From positions 84,628 to 148,627 of the forward strand of contig BCLD01000015.1 in assembly GCA_001600875.1 (NCBI GenBank): a DNA stretch of 64,000 nt, read 5' to 3'. Made by a program: the position numbers and the translations under genes. Shown in pieces: positions 1 through 11,023 of the stretch (position 1 is the first letter of the stretch; the number at the start of each line of letters is the position of its first letter). The notes below the pieces were generated by a model. That model worked only from the letters and a program-made list of their open reading frames with translations. It was not told the origin of the DNA and searched no databases. Source of the DNA: Solicoccozyma terricola. Taxonomy: Eukaryota > Basidiomycota > Tremellomycetes > Filobasidiales > Piskurozymaceae.

Positions 1-166
1 CTCAGTGAGTGTTGGTTGTTAGGAGAAATTTAAATTTAAAGGGAACGGGTTTGTTGATGGTTGAGGGATATTTTTTCGGGGGATTAGGTTCATGGCGACT
101 TCGAGATTGTTGGATGTGGATCTGGAAAAACAGTCGGCGGTAGTAGCTGGAGCAGGGGATGGGTGA
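1..166 (+). CDS. 3' end of an unidentified gene (partial)
   Basis: The window opens with four bases followed by a good donor (gtgagt at 5), and an acceptor (ag at 86-87) precedes an open stretch at 88-166 that ends in TGA (164-166). Read as one last exon it codes for about 25 residues with a mixed, non-repetitive composition (Phe-Met-Ala-Thr-Ser-Arg-Leu-Leu at the start). The rest of the gene lies outside the window, so the family cannot be named. It would converge with the Shr3-like gene. An intergenic chance reading is possible. Confidence 0.35.
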
Positions 167-601
167 TTGAGAGAGCAGAGAGGGCAGAGAGCGAGCGCGG
201 AGGGAATTTCAAGAAGGAGATTTGGTTGGGATAGAGCGAGCGAGCGAGCGAGCGCGGAGGTTCAACGAGGAGAGATGGTTGGGAATTGTCTACCCTCGTT
301 GGGGGAGGGGGGGAGAGTTGGATGAACAATTTTGGGAGCTGGAGGGGTTTTTGGCGGGGCCGTCTATAGTTGTATAAACCGTCACATACGAGATTATTAC
401 CCAACCCGATTCAATGTTGCAAGCCTTTTCTCCTCCCCGCGGCGGCGAAACGGACACTCCCAATCCATCACCTCACGGCCCCCCCCCCCCCACCATGATC
501 ATCGCAATCACCGACCAAATAATTCCAACGAGTATCGATCCCCGATCCCACATCACAACCCCGTGGCTTTGTTTCCTTCCTTCCTTCCTTTCTTCTTCAC
601 T
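167..601. other. Intergenic stretch with simple repeats
   Basis: No gene is supported here. It holds a GAGC tetranucleotide repeat (about 232-256), a C run (about 480-491) and pyrimidine-rich sequence. The short open frames on both strands are proline- or serine-rich and lack family resemblance. It should contain the two 3' ends of the converging genes. Confidence 0.5.
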
Positions 602-1664
602 CTACTGATCCTTCTTCTCTCCTCCAACATTACCAGCTTGTTGTCTAGTTTTCTCATCCAATTCCCTCTGTTCTCTCTCCTCGGTCCGACGAGCGTATTC
701 TTGTCCAAGTTGCATAAGTATAATACCGACTAGACACTGGTTCGCCTCCAAATCTAATCAGTTTATGCCAACGGGTGGTGTTGGGTGCAATGGAAGGAGG
801 AGAGGGGGGGGGGGGGGAATTGCCCACTCACAGCACCAATCATAGCATTACCAGCTGCTAATACTCGAACAGCTTCTACACGTTCGTCATCGGTTGGAGA
901 TACTAAACGAGGTGGTGGAGGTGGAAGAATTGAAAAGGATGTAGTGGTAGTTGATTCCGGGACTGGAGGACAGGGGGAAAGGTTTTAGTGAAAAATCCGA
1001 TTGGGGGAGAAGGGCGCGGGCGGGGGGGGGGAGATTCAACTCACGGAAGATTCGGAGAGATGGGACGTGGACGGTCAAGTAAAGAATGAGTGTCGCCATA
1101 TGAAGAACTGTTCAAACAAACGATGCAAACAGATTGGTCAGTTGGTCGTTGGTTCCTTGTGAGGCAAATCCTAAAATACAGAGGGGATTCTATACCAGCC
1201 ATCCTTCCGAATGCTCCGCTTGATAATGACATTACCCAGAGAGAACGAGACTATCCAAGTCCTCCCCGTTGCTTCATTCCCCCAAGCCATACAATAATCT
1301 TCGCTCCGTGGAGACAGAAGAAATGAATGCTCGCTATGCTCGCCAGACAACAGTCTTCGCGCGGAATCCCCGAATCAACCCCCACCAACTCACTCAAACT
1401 ACTACCATCGAAAAACATCGCGCTCTCATTCCATTTATGAAGTTTCCAAACCAAGGGAATAATCGGACCTGCCAATGCCGTATGCAACACTGCTTTACAA
1501 GCACCTGGAGCTTCCCACCATATTCCGTAAAAAGTGTAAGCGTCTTCGATGGCTTTGGGTGTTACGGCGCGGTATAGTAGCGGGATGTCGACTGCTTGAC
1601 AGACAAAGATGAGACCGAGGAGGAAGGACGTGGTGGCGATGACGATGGTGGTTGTGAATGGCAT
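602..1664 (-). CDS. SHR3: Shr3-like ER membrane chaperone for amino acid permeases
   Basis: Exons 1664-1394, 1107-1045, 962-828 and 729-602 join in phase to 198 codons, close to the 210 residues of yeast Shr3. The start gives MPFTT followed by a first hydrophobic segment (residues about 5-25). The family landmarks FDGSSL, a second membrane segment ending in HVPSLR, then DERVEAVRVLAAGN and a last membrane segment ending LMQLGQEY are all in order; a short charged cytosolic tail follows. Shr3 acts in the ER membrane, helping plasma-membrane amino acid permeases fold and enter COPII vesicles. Intron 1 (286 bp) is long for this genome. The third donor was taken as gtgggc at 827, because the nearby gtgagt breaks the frame. 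Confidence 0.85.
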
Positions 1665-1861
1665 GGTGGTGTTGAGTGGGTGGGTGGCTGTGTGGGTGAC
1701 GCTGAGGGATGTCGATGAGTGGTTCCCAACGTTATCTGTAACCAACCAACTATTGATATGCGTCGCTAGTTGCCTCAAATCCAAACACGTGCATCTCTAT
1801 AAACCACGCCCTATATCTACTGTGGAAAGGTATCCCCCCCCCCCCCAGACAAATCTCCCAT

Positions 1862-3538
1862 CTACAAAAAGTACTGCGGCAAGATGAACGACAGAGCTTG
1901 TTTCGACTTGACTGGCCAGTGTTCTGGCTTGGTGATGATAGAGTATTGCATCGATCCCTTGGCTTGAGTGAGCTTTCCAGCAACAACGGCTTCGTGAACT
2001 CGGTCGAGGATACTCAGTGTGATCATCTTGGAGGTAGCTGCGTTCTTGTGGAGAGTCTTGATGACCTCGCTGTGTGTGCGGGAAGGAGGGGGAGGGGGGA
2101 GGGGAGAGAGGGAGATTGGTATGATGAGACAAAAGGTAAAAAGAATTGGAAAACGGTCGAATCGATGAATATCAGCCGTACGCACGCAACAGTCACTGGT
2201 TCCTCGGAAACCCTCCAGCAGTCGTAATCGGTCGAAGTGCAGATCTAGCCGGCGACGAATCGAAAGATTAGCGATCGTGAAGAAACGAAAAGCCTTCCCC
2301 CCCCCCTCCAAACTCACCATCGCATAGCTGTTTACGAAAAACAAAAGGAAAATAATACGATCAGAATTGCGCATATTCAGGAAGAACCCGGCACGACCCA
2401 TCACGACCCCTTCCAACCACTCACCTCAATTCCGCCTCTCTCGCCAACTTGGCCTCTGGTAGAACCGACATGTTAATGATATCTCCCTGTTAACCCGACC
2501 AACCCCCCCCCCCGGCGTCCGATTTCTCATCAATACCTCGATTCGATCGATTCCACGTTTTTTTTTTTCGCCGTTCCCAACCACTCACCCCCCACATTCT
2601 ATACATTTCACTTTCTGCTCTCGTTGAGAATTGAGGACCTTCCATACAAACCACGGTTTTACGTTCATGTAATTTGACTGCACCTTCTGGATGTTGATCC
2701 AATACCTCTTTAACCAACGGTCCAACGAGATCAACCGCTTGTTCATCGAAACAATCTCCAAACATCGCATGAGCAACGATTCCCATTCCTTCAAAGAATG
2801 AAGATGGTCTAATCCCTTTGGTACGATCGATTATACTATTTGGAATTACGAAATCACCTGGAGCGATTTCTTCACGTAATGAACCTACAGCTGAAAAAGC
2901 GAGTATTAATTCAACACCCAAGGATTTTAGCGCTGCGATGTTTGCCTTTGATGGGACTTCAGAGGGAGAGATTTGGTGGTGGTGGCCGTGACGTGCGAGA
3001 AAGGCGATTTGAGTACCGGATGGAAGGGCAGCGATGGTTATTGGCGATGATGGTTTGCCGAATGGCTAAGGTGGGGGATGGAATCGTCAGCTACTATACT
3101 CTCCTTCTCCGTCTACGACATGACCACTCGAAGGAGATGAGTACTCGGAAGGAGTGGGAGCGTAGAGAGTGTGATGCTCGCTGCGCTCGATGATCACTAC
3201 ATTCGCGAAGCAAGAGTAATGCTCGCTGCGCTCGCGGAGAGTAATGATCACCACGTTCCCGAAGGAAGAGCAAGAGTAATGCTCGCTGCGCTCGCTAGAA
3301 TGCAAAGTACTCGAAACTCTCCAAACACTCACTGTATCAATCTCCAAATGCTCACTGCCAAACCCAACAGAACATAATCGTTCATCTTGATTAGCCTTCG
3401 GTTGAGGGTATTTTTTTTTCTTTACCGACGACGACCACCCGGCAACCACGTTTTCGCAACTCACATGACTTGCATATCCAGGTTGTACAAACCACTACCA
3501 CCGATGACGCCGACGAGGACAGGGTTGACTACGGTCAT
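1862..3538 (-). CDS. MEU1: S-methyl-5'-thioadenosine phosphorylase
   Basis: Seven exons (3538-3465, 3354-3333, 3065-2589, 2486-2425, 2327-2318, 2244-2186, 2069-1862) give 303 residues, the usual MTAP size. The protein starts [20 protein letters not shown] (phosphate-binding loop), has the ARHGHHH segment, then [25 protein letters not shown] and the purine/ribose-site Ser-Thr-Asp-Tyr-Asp-Cys-Trp motif. It cleaves methylthioadenosine, the polyamine by-product, to adenine and methylthioribose-1-phosphate for methionine salvage in the cytosol. Exons 2 and 5 are only 22 and 10 bp; both are needed to keep the family sequence continuous (IEHLEIDTPFGKP and ELSYAMICTS). Intron 2 (267 bp) carries a repeat that also occurs in the mannose isomerase gene. 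The start is 275 bp from the divergent eIF3j start. Confidence 0.93.
3171..3300 (-). repeat. Intronic repeat array (MTAP intron 2)
   Basis: Three copies of a unit whose MTAP-sense form is GAGCGCAGCGAGCATTACTC lie 45-60 bp apart, separated by diverged CTTCGGGAACGTGGTGATC-like spacers. The same consensus (GARCGYAGYGAGCAWTACTC) occurs in tandem in intron 1 of the phosphomannose isomerase gene, also in the sense orientation. Confidence 0.7.
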
Positions 3539-3813
3539 GATTGAGGGGATAAGGAGTGGGATGAGGAGTGGGATGAGGATGAGGAGTGGGATGAGGAGTG
3601 GGAGGAGGAGGTGGACATGGGTTGACCCTTCCCATTGCGTGCTCCCCCCCTCCCCCCCTCCCCCTCCCCCGAATGCCACGTCATGTGTGATTTTAATTTG
3701 ACTCAAACGGGGGATGACAGTCCAACGTACTCTTATCCATACAATCACCCACCCACCAACCAACCCACCACCCCCCTATCACTTTCTAACAAAAACACCA
3801 TCATCCCTCCATC

Positions 3814-6020
3814 ATGTCAGACTGGGGTAAGTTCCCTCTCCGACACCACTTCCCCACACCGCTTAACCCCCCCCCCCCCCCCCCCCCCCCTCTCTTCGTT
3901 TTTTCTTAAAACACCTAAAATTCGAATAGACGAATCAGATAAAGAGGTTGCAGCAGCACCATCTAAACCAACTATATCCGTTCAACCACCTATCGTAGCT
4001 CCGAGGAGTAGCAAGTTTGCAGGAGAGGATGAAGAGGATGAGGGTGTGAGTGGGAGTTTTTTTTTCACACAAATCTAAAACGAAACGACCGTTGTAGAAG
4101 AAAAAAAGATCTATGGATCGTAATAGCTAATTATGACCCCCCCCCCCGACCCTCTCTTCGCTCTCTCTCTATCCCTTTGTCCAATATCACTCCCCTCCTA
4201 TCCAACCCTACCCTTTTTATTTCGTACCACCACCACTACCACCACCACCACCACCACCACCACCACTACGAAAAACCAGGACGATTGGGACGCTTCATCA
4301 GATGAAGATAAATCAAAACCAATCAAATCAATAACAGCACCTCGTAAAAAAGGGACTTTGAAAGCTAAATTAGCTGAGAAAGCTGCTCTTGTATGTTTTT
4401 TTTCCCCCTTGTCCTCCGTCTCCGCTTCTGTCTTCCTACACCTTTCTCTGTCTTCACACTTCTGGAACACTCACTCCATTCCCCTCTCCCCTCACCCCCC
4501 CCTCCTCAACACCCCCTTCTTTAACCCCCCCACCAACAGGCAGCATCAGGAGCAACAACCGAAGACGACTTGATCGACGAAACCACACCACAAGAAAGAC
4601 GTAGAAGAGAAGCTGCTAAAAAAATGGAAGAAAAGTTGAAAGAGCAAGAAGCGGATTTAGCTCATGCTGCTGATTTATTGGGTTTGAAAGGTGAGTGGGG
4701 GTAGTATAGGCGGAGAGGAGGCGAAGCGGAGACGAGCGAAATGAAGCGGAGGGAGGTGGAGGGAGCGGGAGGGAGGTGGAAGGAGGCGAGGAGGAGAATT
4801 CTCTTTCGTGAAGGAGGTTTTCCTTTTCAATGAACGAATCTACTCCTTCGTTGCTAGCACTAGACATTCTTCCTGTGTCTTTTTTCGATTGAGTCGTCGT
4901 CGTCGTCGGAGTGGCGAGAGGGGATCTCTTTTCTTCTTCGAGACGCGCAAACAAAGCACCTAACGCTTGCGCTTCCCTTACTTTCGCGCGAAGTCAAGTG
5001 AGGATTTTATCGTCTGGTTAAGAGCGAAAAAGCGAAGGGATCTCTTTTTTGCTTCTCTCTTTTGCGTGCGAGCGTATATGAAAAAAGCACTTGATATTGT
5101 TATTGGCTTGATGACGCGGACGAGGACGAAGACGAGGACGGATGTCGATTCGAGTCATCGGAGCGAATGGATCCCCTTTCTTCTTTGCGTGCGAGAGCCA
5201 TAGAAAGCATTTGGTCATTCTTCCTTGCTTTGCTTTTGCTGAGCGAATCGAGGGATTATGTCGCTTGAAATCCGGAGCGAATGAATCTCTTCTCTTTCTT
5301 TGTAAGGGGTAAGGGCAGGGGAAGGACTTGGACATTATTCTTGGCTTTTTGTGAGCGAAACGAGGACGACGAGGACGACGGCGACGAGGACGGATGTCGA
5401 TTTGAGTCATCGGAGCGAAGGGAATCTCTTTTCTCTTCTTCGCGAGCGCAGGGGAAGCACTACCTTCCCCTCCGTGCCATACGAGCGAAGCAGAGTAACT
5501 CATTTCATCCGCGTATCGGAGAGACCTATTATCTCGTGCGATTTTCAACGAGGTAATACTCTCTCGTTCTGTTTTCGCCGAGTGTTGAATGGAGAAATAC
5601 GTGTCTGGTTGAAACCCGGGCTTTTCAACGAGAGTCATTGGTGACCAGGGACTTAGAATATCGACTTGAAAACATCCCGGCCTCCTTGGTTTTTAACTCT
5701 CAATTTCTAACCTCCCCCTTTTCCCCTTTCTCTCACTCCAACCCTCCCCTCCAACCCTTAGACGAAGTCGATCAATCTACATTCTCAAAAGCGAACCCTA
5801 AATCCGCCGATGAATATCGAATTCTCGCTCAACAATTACATCACGCTTATATCGAAAGATTACAATCAAAGCCAATGTACACTACTTTCGTCGACGAGTT
5901 GATCAAATGTTTGTTATCATCTTTAACGGATGTTGAAGCTAGAAAGGTTAATTCGGCAGTTGGTGTTATCGCTAATACGAAAACGCAAGAAGCTAAAGAT
6001 GCAAAGAGTGGGAAAAAGAA

Positions 6021-6071
<51 letters not shown>

Positions 6072-6372
6072 GATTTCCATGAGCAATGGGGGGGTGTGGG
6101 ATGTCTTGCTGATCAGAGGTTCATCCGTACATGGGAATAGGGTACCGGATCCAAGGCTAAACCGGTGTTGGGAGCCAATAAGGGTCTAGCTAGCAAGTGC
6201 GTATTGAATTTGATCGTTTCTTCTTTTGAACCCCGTGTCGTCGTCGTCGTCGTTCTTGACTATTGACCTTTTTTTGAATATCTGTCCCCTTGCCTTTTTC
6301 CTCCGCCCTCATAGGACCGATACCAACATGTACGACGAGGCGTTGGATGATGAGGAGTTGGATTTCATGTAG
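3814..6372 (+). CDS. HCR1: Translation initiation factor eIF3 subunit j (Hcr1)
   Basis: Exons 3814-3826, 3930-4045, 4280-4390, 4540-4690, 5762-6069, 6141-6196 and 6315-6372 give about 270 residues. Family marks: acidic start MSDWDESDKEV, DDWDASSDEDK, the basic RKKGTLKAKLAEK stretch, ERRRREAAKKMEEKLKEQE helix, FVDELIKCLLSSLT core and the acidic tail YDEALDDEELDFM. eIF3j is the loosely bound eIF3 subunit at the 40S decoding centre and takes part in start-codon selection and ribosome recycling. The first exon codes for only four full codons. Intron 4 (1071 bp) is about ten times the local norm and full of repeats. Exon 5 runs into a 50-base G tract, so the number of glycines before the sixth intron (about 16 as assembled) and that donor are uncertain. 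Confidence 0.92.
4700..5640 (+). repeat. Degenerate repeats filling eIF3j intron 4
   Basis: The intron holds related copies of a GGAGCGAAnGGATCTC-type unit followed by a T/C-rich stretch and GCGnGCGAG (near 5030, 5160, 5275 and 5415). A second unit, a GACGAGGACGACG-like purine run followed by GGATGTCGATT and GAGTCATCGGA, occurs at about 5114-5165 and again at about 5355-5415. Open frames across this part on either strand merely reflect the repeat. Confidence 0.7.
6021..6070. repeat. 50-base G homopolymer at an exon-intron border
   Basis: A run of 50 G in the eIF3j sense strand directly follows the Lys-Lys-Lys codons of exon 5 and ends in a possible donor (gt at 6070-6071). Its length in the genome is doubtful because such tracts are error-prone in sequencing. 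Confidence 0.9.
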
Positions 6373-6622
6373 ATGTGGAGGGTTGGGGGCGGTAGTAGAG
6401 GAGGGAGGTTCTCTATGTCTGTGTCTGTGTGTCTGTGTGTGGATTTTATATCATTTGCATGCTTGGTTTGAATGAAATCATTGTAGACGGTGCTCATTCG
6501 CCACCCGCGGCCAATTAATTATTCCCATCGACGCGTAGAGAGCGAGAGCGAGCAACCTCGATCAGTTGTCATTATACATACCACCATCACAGTCACCCGC
6601 TCCCTATACCATCTCTTCCACC

Positions 6623-8655
6623 ATGTCAAGATCACGAGCAGGTCCTTCCAATCCCACTACAAGATCCCGCGCTCGTCCAAATCCAGCTATTCACAGAGCA
6701 GGACAAGTCGTAGGTACAGCACGCGCAGGGAATCAACAACAACCATCATCATCATCATCACCAACACCACCCCGTGGTCGAGCTCAAGATCAAATGATCA
6801 ATGAAGGTCAGGATGAAGGAGGAAATAATGGTGAAGATATCGTTGAATTGATGGAGAAAGCTATTGAGAAAGCGAAATTGGAGATTGGTAAAGCAGTAAG
6901 TGTTATCCAGACGAAAAAAGGGGGGGGGGGGGGGGGGGTTTGTTAAAAGGGATTGATTCTTCCCCCCAAGTTGGGGATGGATATTCAAAAACTGATCCGT
7001 ACGATGTGGGTCCCTAACTGTTTTTCTCTTTTTTTTTCAATTCAGGTGTATGAGAGTAAAGTCCATTCGTTTGTCAGATTAGCTTTATTCTGGGAGTATA
7101 AACGAATACCATTACGTCGTGATGATATAAACAAGAAAGGTACGTCGTTGTTTGCTCTCCTCCTCCTCCTCGTCCTTCGATCAAACCAGTGTCTAAAATC
7201 CCCCCCCCCCCCCCCGCGTCCACCTCCCTACGATCCCCTATAGTCATAGAAAAAGCTACCAAACACTTTAAACCGATCTTTTACTCCACACAACGACTTT
7301 TACGTTCTAGATTCGGTATGGAACTCGTTGAACTTCGATCAAAAGGTTTGATCGGGAATACTCAAACTTTGGAATCTGGTTCTCAAGTTTTAAATACTAG
7401 GAATGGTGCTACGATGAAGAGGAAGAATGGTATAGGAAGGAAGAGAAGGAGAGGTGGTGTTGATGGAAATAATGATGATGATAATGATGATGATGATGAT
7501 GATGATGACGACGACGATCATAATGATGACGATACGAATGGACCGGATGATAGTGCTGCTATTCCAACAACTCAAATCGCTCGAGAGAAAGGTGAGTTGA
7601 CTCTGTTCTTCAAAAACTTTTGGTTTTTGGTTTTGGTTTTTAACTCACGACCATGAAAAATACGAAATCACCGATTTCTTTTTCGTTTTTTTTTTTCCCA
7701 TCTCTTCCAGCTCCTACATCCGCTTCCCGCACATATATACTCCGATCTACTCTCCCCCCATCCCTCCTCTCCCTACTCACCATCGTCAAACCACTCCAAA
7801 CGTATCCTGAATCCGACGGTTTAACGTCAGGTGGAGGAGGAACACAACGAATACCTGATTGTGGTGCTATTTTAGACGTTGATAATGAGGATGGATCAGG
7901 TGGAGTTGGATTGATGGGATTGTTGTGGGTTATTTTAGGGATTATTTTGGTTCATGATAGGTCGATTCGAGATGGTGAGTGAGGGTGGTGTTTTGGGGGT
8001 GGTTTTTGGATTGGCGGGTTGGTTGGGTCAAGGTTAGAAGTCATTTCACTGATTGCGCGTTTCGTTCGTTGGTTGTTGTTGTCGTTGTCATTGTTTGTTC
8101 CCCTCCTCCTCCCAACTCGTTAGATACTCTTCATAAGATTTTGAAAAACAAACTGTTGATCGAATCAAATACAATCCTACCCTTCACAACTCCCTTATCC
8201 ACATCCAACCCACCCACCCTCGACACATACCTCAAACAACTCACGAAACAAGGATACCTCGAATCGATAAAAATCGGCGGTCATTCAAATGCAACGAGGA
8301 ATGTAGATGGTGGAGTTGTTGTTGATGTGGAATGGAGATGGGGTGGTAGAGCTGATGCGGAGATTGGAGAGAGGGCAGTTGCAGAATTCATGGCTGATCT
8401 GTGAGTGTCTCTCTCAAGGTGTGGAATCGCAACCACGATTACATAAAATAACAAGCATTCCGATGACTGAAACCCCCCATGCCCTATGACAGACATGCCA
8501 AACACCAAGACACCGGTGAAGATGATGATAACGTGGCTAATATACGATCTGCACCGCGTGGTCAGAATACCATACGGGTGGAGACGCCTGAGATGAAACG
8601 GAAGAAATTGATGGGAGCGATTGAGAAAGCAGCTGGTGGGGAGTTGATGAAGTGA
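6623..8655 (+). CDS. NSE3: Nse3-like MAGE-domain subunit of the Smc5/6 complex
   Basis: Six exons (6623-6895, 7046-7139, 7244-7591, 7711-7974, 8124-8400, 8493-8655) give 472 residues. After a low-complexity, Arg/Ser/Pro-rich N-terminus, the MAGE homology region starts near residue 90 (KVHSFVRLALFWEYKRIPLR) and contains HFKPIFYSTQRLLRSRFGME, the strand pair SRTYILRSTLP, a hydrophobic GLLWVILGIILVHDRSI segment and the winged-helix part DTLHKIL through LDTYLKQLTKQGYLESIKI. Nse3 with Nse1 and Nse4 bridges the Smc5/6 heads and binds DNA during repair. An Asp/Asn run (GAT repeats, 7462-7545) interrupts the MAGE fold, as do C and G tracts in introns 1 and 2. The assignment rests on the MAGE-type order of these segments. 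Confidence 0.8.
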
Positions 8656-8846
8656 GATGGAGGGAAAGGGGGTGACTTGTAGTAGGATGGAACCTGTTGT
8701 ATTTGCTGGTTACGGGGTGGCTACTGGCTACTCGGCGGCGAGAACACGTGACCTGCTCGTCCACCCATCCCCCTCCCCCCTTCCACCCCGCCTCCGACTC
8801 CGACGGCGATGACGCCTAGTAGCTCAACTCTCCCACATCGCCTCCG

Positions 8847-10895
8847 ATGGATCACATCCAGGAATCTCAGGATGACGGGTTCACCAGCATCACATGGGAC
8901 AATGCGAATCCATCTCCATCTCCGGCCTCTGGCCACGACCACCCGCAACAAGCGCCACCTGGCACGGCGATGCATGATCCAGTCAGGGAAGGCGATGGGT
9001 CCACACCGACGTGGAAGGGTAGATGGATGCAGATCGTGATCAGGGATCCGGTCAGGGAACATGAAGGAAGCAAGGACTCTTATGTCTCGTATTGCGTCAA
9101 GACTAGGGTGAGTTAGTTGCCGTATCGGTCACAGAACTCTGGTCAGTTTCGTGAATCGGAGTCCGGCTCCTGACGGGGCATCCATCCACCGTTGGGGGCA
9201 ATTGGGGGCCAACCAATACAGACGAATCTACCGGGTTTCTCAAATCAACCTATCGTCGTCCGTCGTCGATTCCAAGATTTCGTCTTTCTACGAGATCATC
9301 TCACAAAGACGTATCAAGCTTGTGTTGTACCTCCTATTCCCGATAAACATCGTCTCGGTATGTATTCTTCTTCTTTTGACCCATCTCGCACGTCTCGTGA
9401 AAGAGTATTGATGGGTTAATCGGAGGTTACAGAATATATCAAAGGAGATAGATTCTCTCCTGAATTTCTCGAACATCGTCGTATCGAGTGAGTTTTAACC
9501 AAAACGGCAGTAACACTTGCTTCCAACCAATCTGATGGACAATTATCTCGACTCGATTCAGTCTTCAACATTTGATGAATAGGATAGCTAGGCATCCAAC
9601 ATTACAACGCAGTGATCTTGTTGCTGACTTCTTAACATCGACACAATGGGTGAGTCCTCTTCTTTTTCCCCCCATCGCCCCGCACTCTTAATTTTCCATC
9701 TCACATTTTCAACCAACTCCCTACCTGCACGATCAGAACGTGACAATGCACAAACATATTTCAAACCCACAAGCATCCGAACATTCATCTCTACTCGATT
9801 CTCTCTCTGATACATTCATCAATGCCTTTTCCAAAGTTAGGAAACCAGATGAAAGGTTTTTGGAAATGAGAGAGGGGATAGATAAATTCGAAGAAGGGTT
9901 GTTGTCGATTGAACGATTGAGTGGCAAAGAGAGTGGGAGGACTGATGGTGAGTTTGGCGCCACCCCCCCCCCCCCCCTTTCCCTGGGCGGGGGCTCCGGG
10001 CCAAGGCAAGGCATTGGAGTTGAGCAAGCGAAGGACTGATGGAGATGACGTTTTGCGCATACTCGTACAGATTTGGCACAGGATTACGTAGATCTCGCAG
10101 CTGCGTATCAAGGGTTGGGGTATCTTGAAAGTGGGATCACAGATCCACTTAATCGATTCGCTGAGAAGATGTTGGATTTTTCAACGCTTCTCAAGCAGAT
10201 GGTGAGTTTGTGATTGAGCGATGAGGGGAGGCCTTTAGATCCCTTCCCCCCGGTCGCAATCATCTCGGGGGTTGCTAATGAAGAGCCCAAAAATTCATTT
10301 ACGACGAATAGAATACAAACTCCCTCGAACCATTCCTCGCACACACTCATTCCCTCGCTCAATACTCGCAATCCCATCGATCCGTGATCAAACTTCGAGA
10401 TCAAAAACAACTCGATTTCGAAGAACTATCAGCTTACCTATCTGCCGTCGTTGCTGAGCGTGATCGACTAGCTGCACTGAGTACAGGTCACGTTGGGTCT
10501 CCTGTCGGATTGACTACCTACCTTCGTGATAAAGTCGATCAATTACGAGGAACGGATGATATTCACACAAGGAGAGAAAGAATGCGCAAGTTGGATTTAA
10601 AAATCAAGGAACTTCAAGATGCAGTGACCACTGCACATGAAGTATCGACTGATTTCAATGAAGAGATCTTGAAGGAACATAACATCTTTCAAATCTCAAA
10701 GACTGCGGAGATGAAGGAGATGTTGGAGACGTATTCAGAGGGTCAGGTTGATTTGTACAGAAAGGCGATAGAGGACTGGGATCGGGTGAGTGAAGGCGAC
10801 GGCGACGGCGGTGGCGGGGACCCATCGCGGTGAGGTGTTGACATTAAACACTGCAGATCATCCCCTTGCTTCATCGCATCAAAGTAGACGTGTAA
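8847..10895 (+). CDS. SNX4: Sorting nexin 4 / Atg24-like PX-BAR protein
   Basis: Eight exons (8847-9107, 9222-9357, 9433-9487, 9562-9649, 9737-9947, 10071-10201, 10312-10785, 10857-10895) give 464 residues. The PX domain (about residues 45-170) shows VVRRRFQDFVFLRDHL, then PPIPDKHRLEYI and FSPEFLEHRRIDLQHLMNRI with the lipid-contacting basic residues. The second half is a long helical BAR region (LAQDYVDLAAAYQGLGYLES, DQKQLDFEELSAYL, RMRKLDLKIKELQDAV). Sorting nexin 4 binds PI3P on endosomes, retrieves cargo to the Golgi and supports selective autophagy. The start codon at 8847 was preferred over the out-of-frame ATG at 8809. Closely related paralogues (Snx41/42-like) cannot be fully excluded. 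Confidence 0.88.
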
Positions 10896-11023
10896 GGTCG
10901 AATCATCTTTCTTGATGGCAGGGATAGCTGGACAAGGCGCTTTTAATGTAATTCTGATATCTCAGTTGTAATATATTCATTCGATTCTATGGATGTTACG
11001 CAGCGGAATGTGATGTGTTGTCA

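Noticed and set aside
5018..5638. 206-codon minus-strand frame
   Set aside because: Lies wholly in the repeat-filled eIF3j intron and repeats the same basic peptide units; no family resemblance.
7390..7575. Ile-rich hydrophobic minus-strand frame
   Set aside because: Antisense of the GAT repeat that codes the Asp run of Nse3, not a membrane protein.
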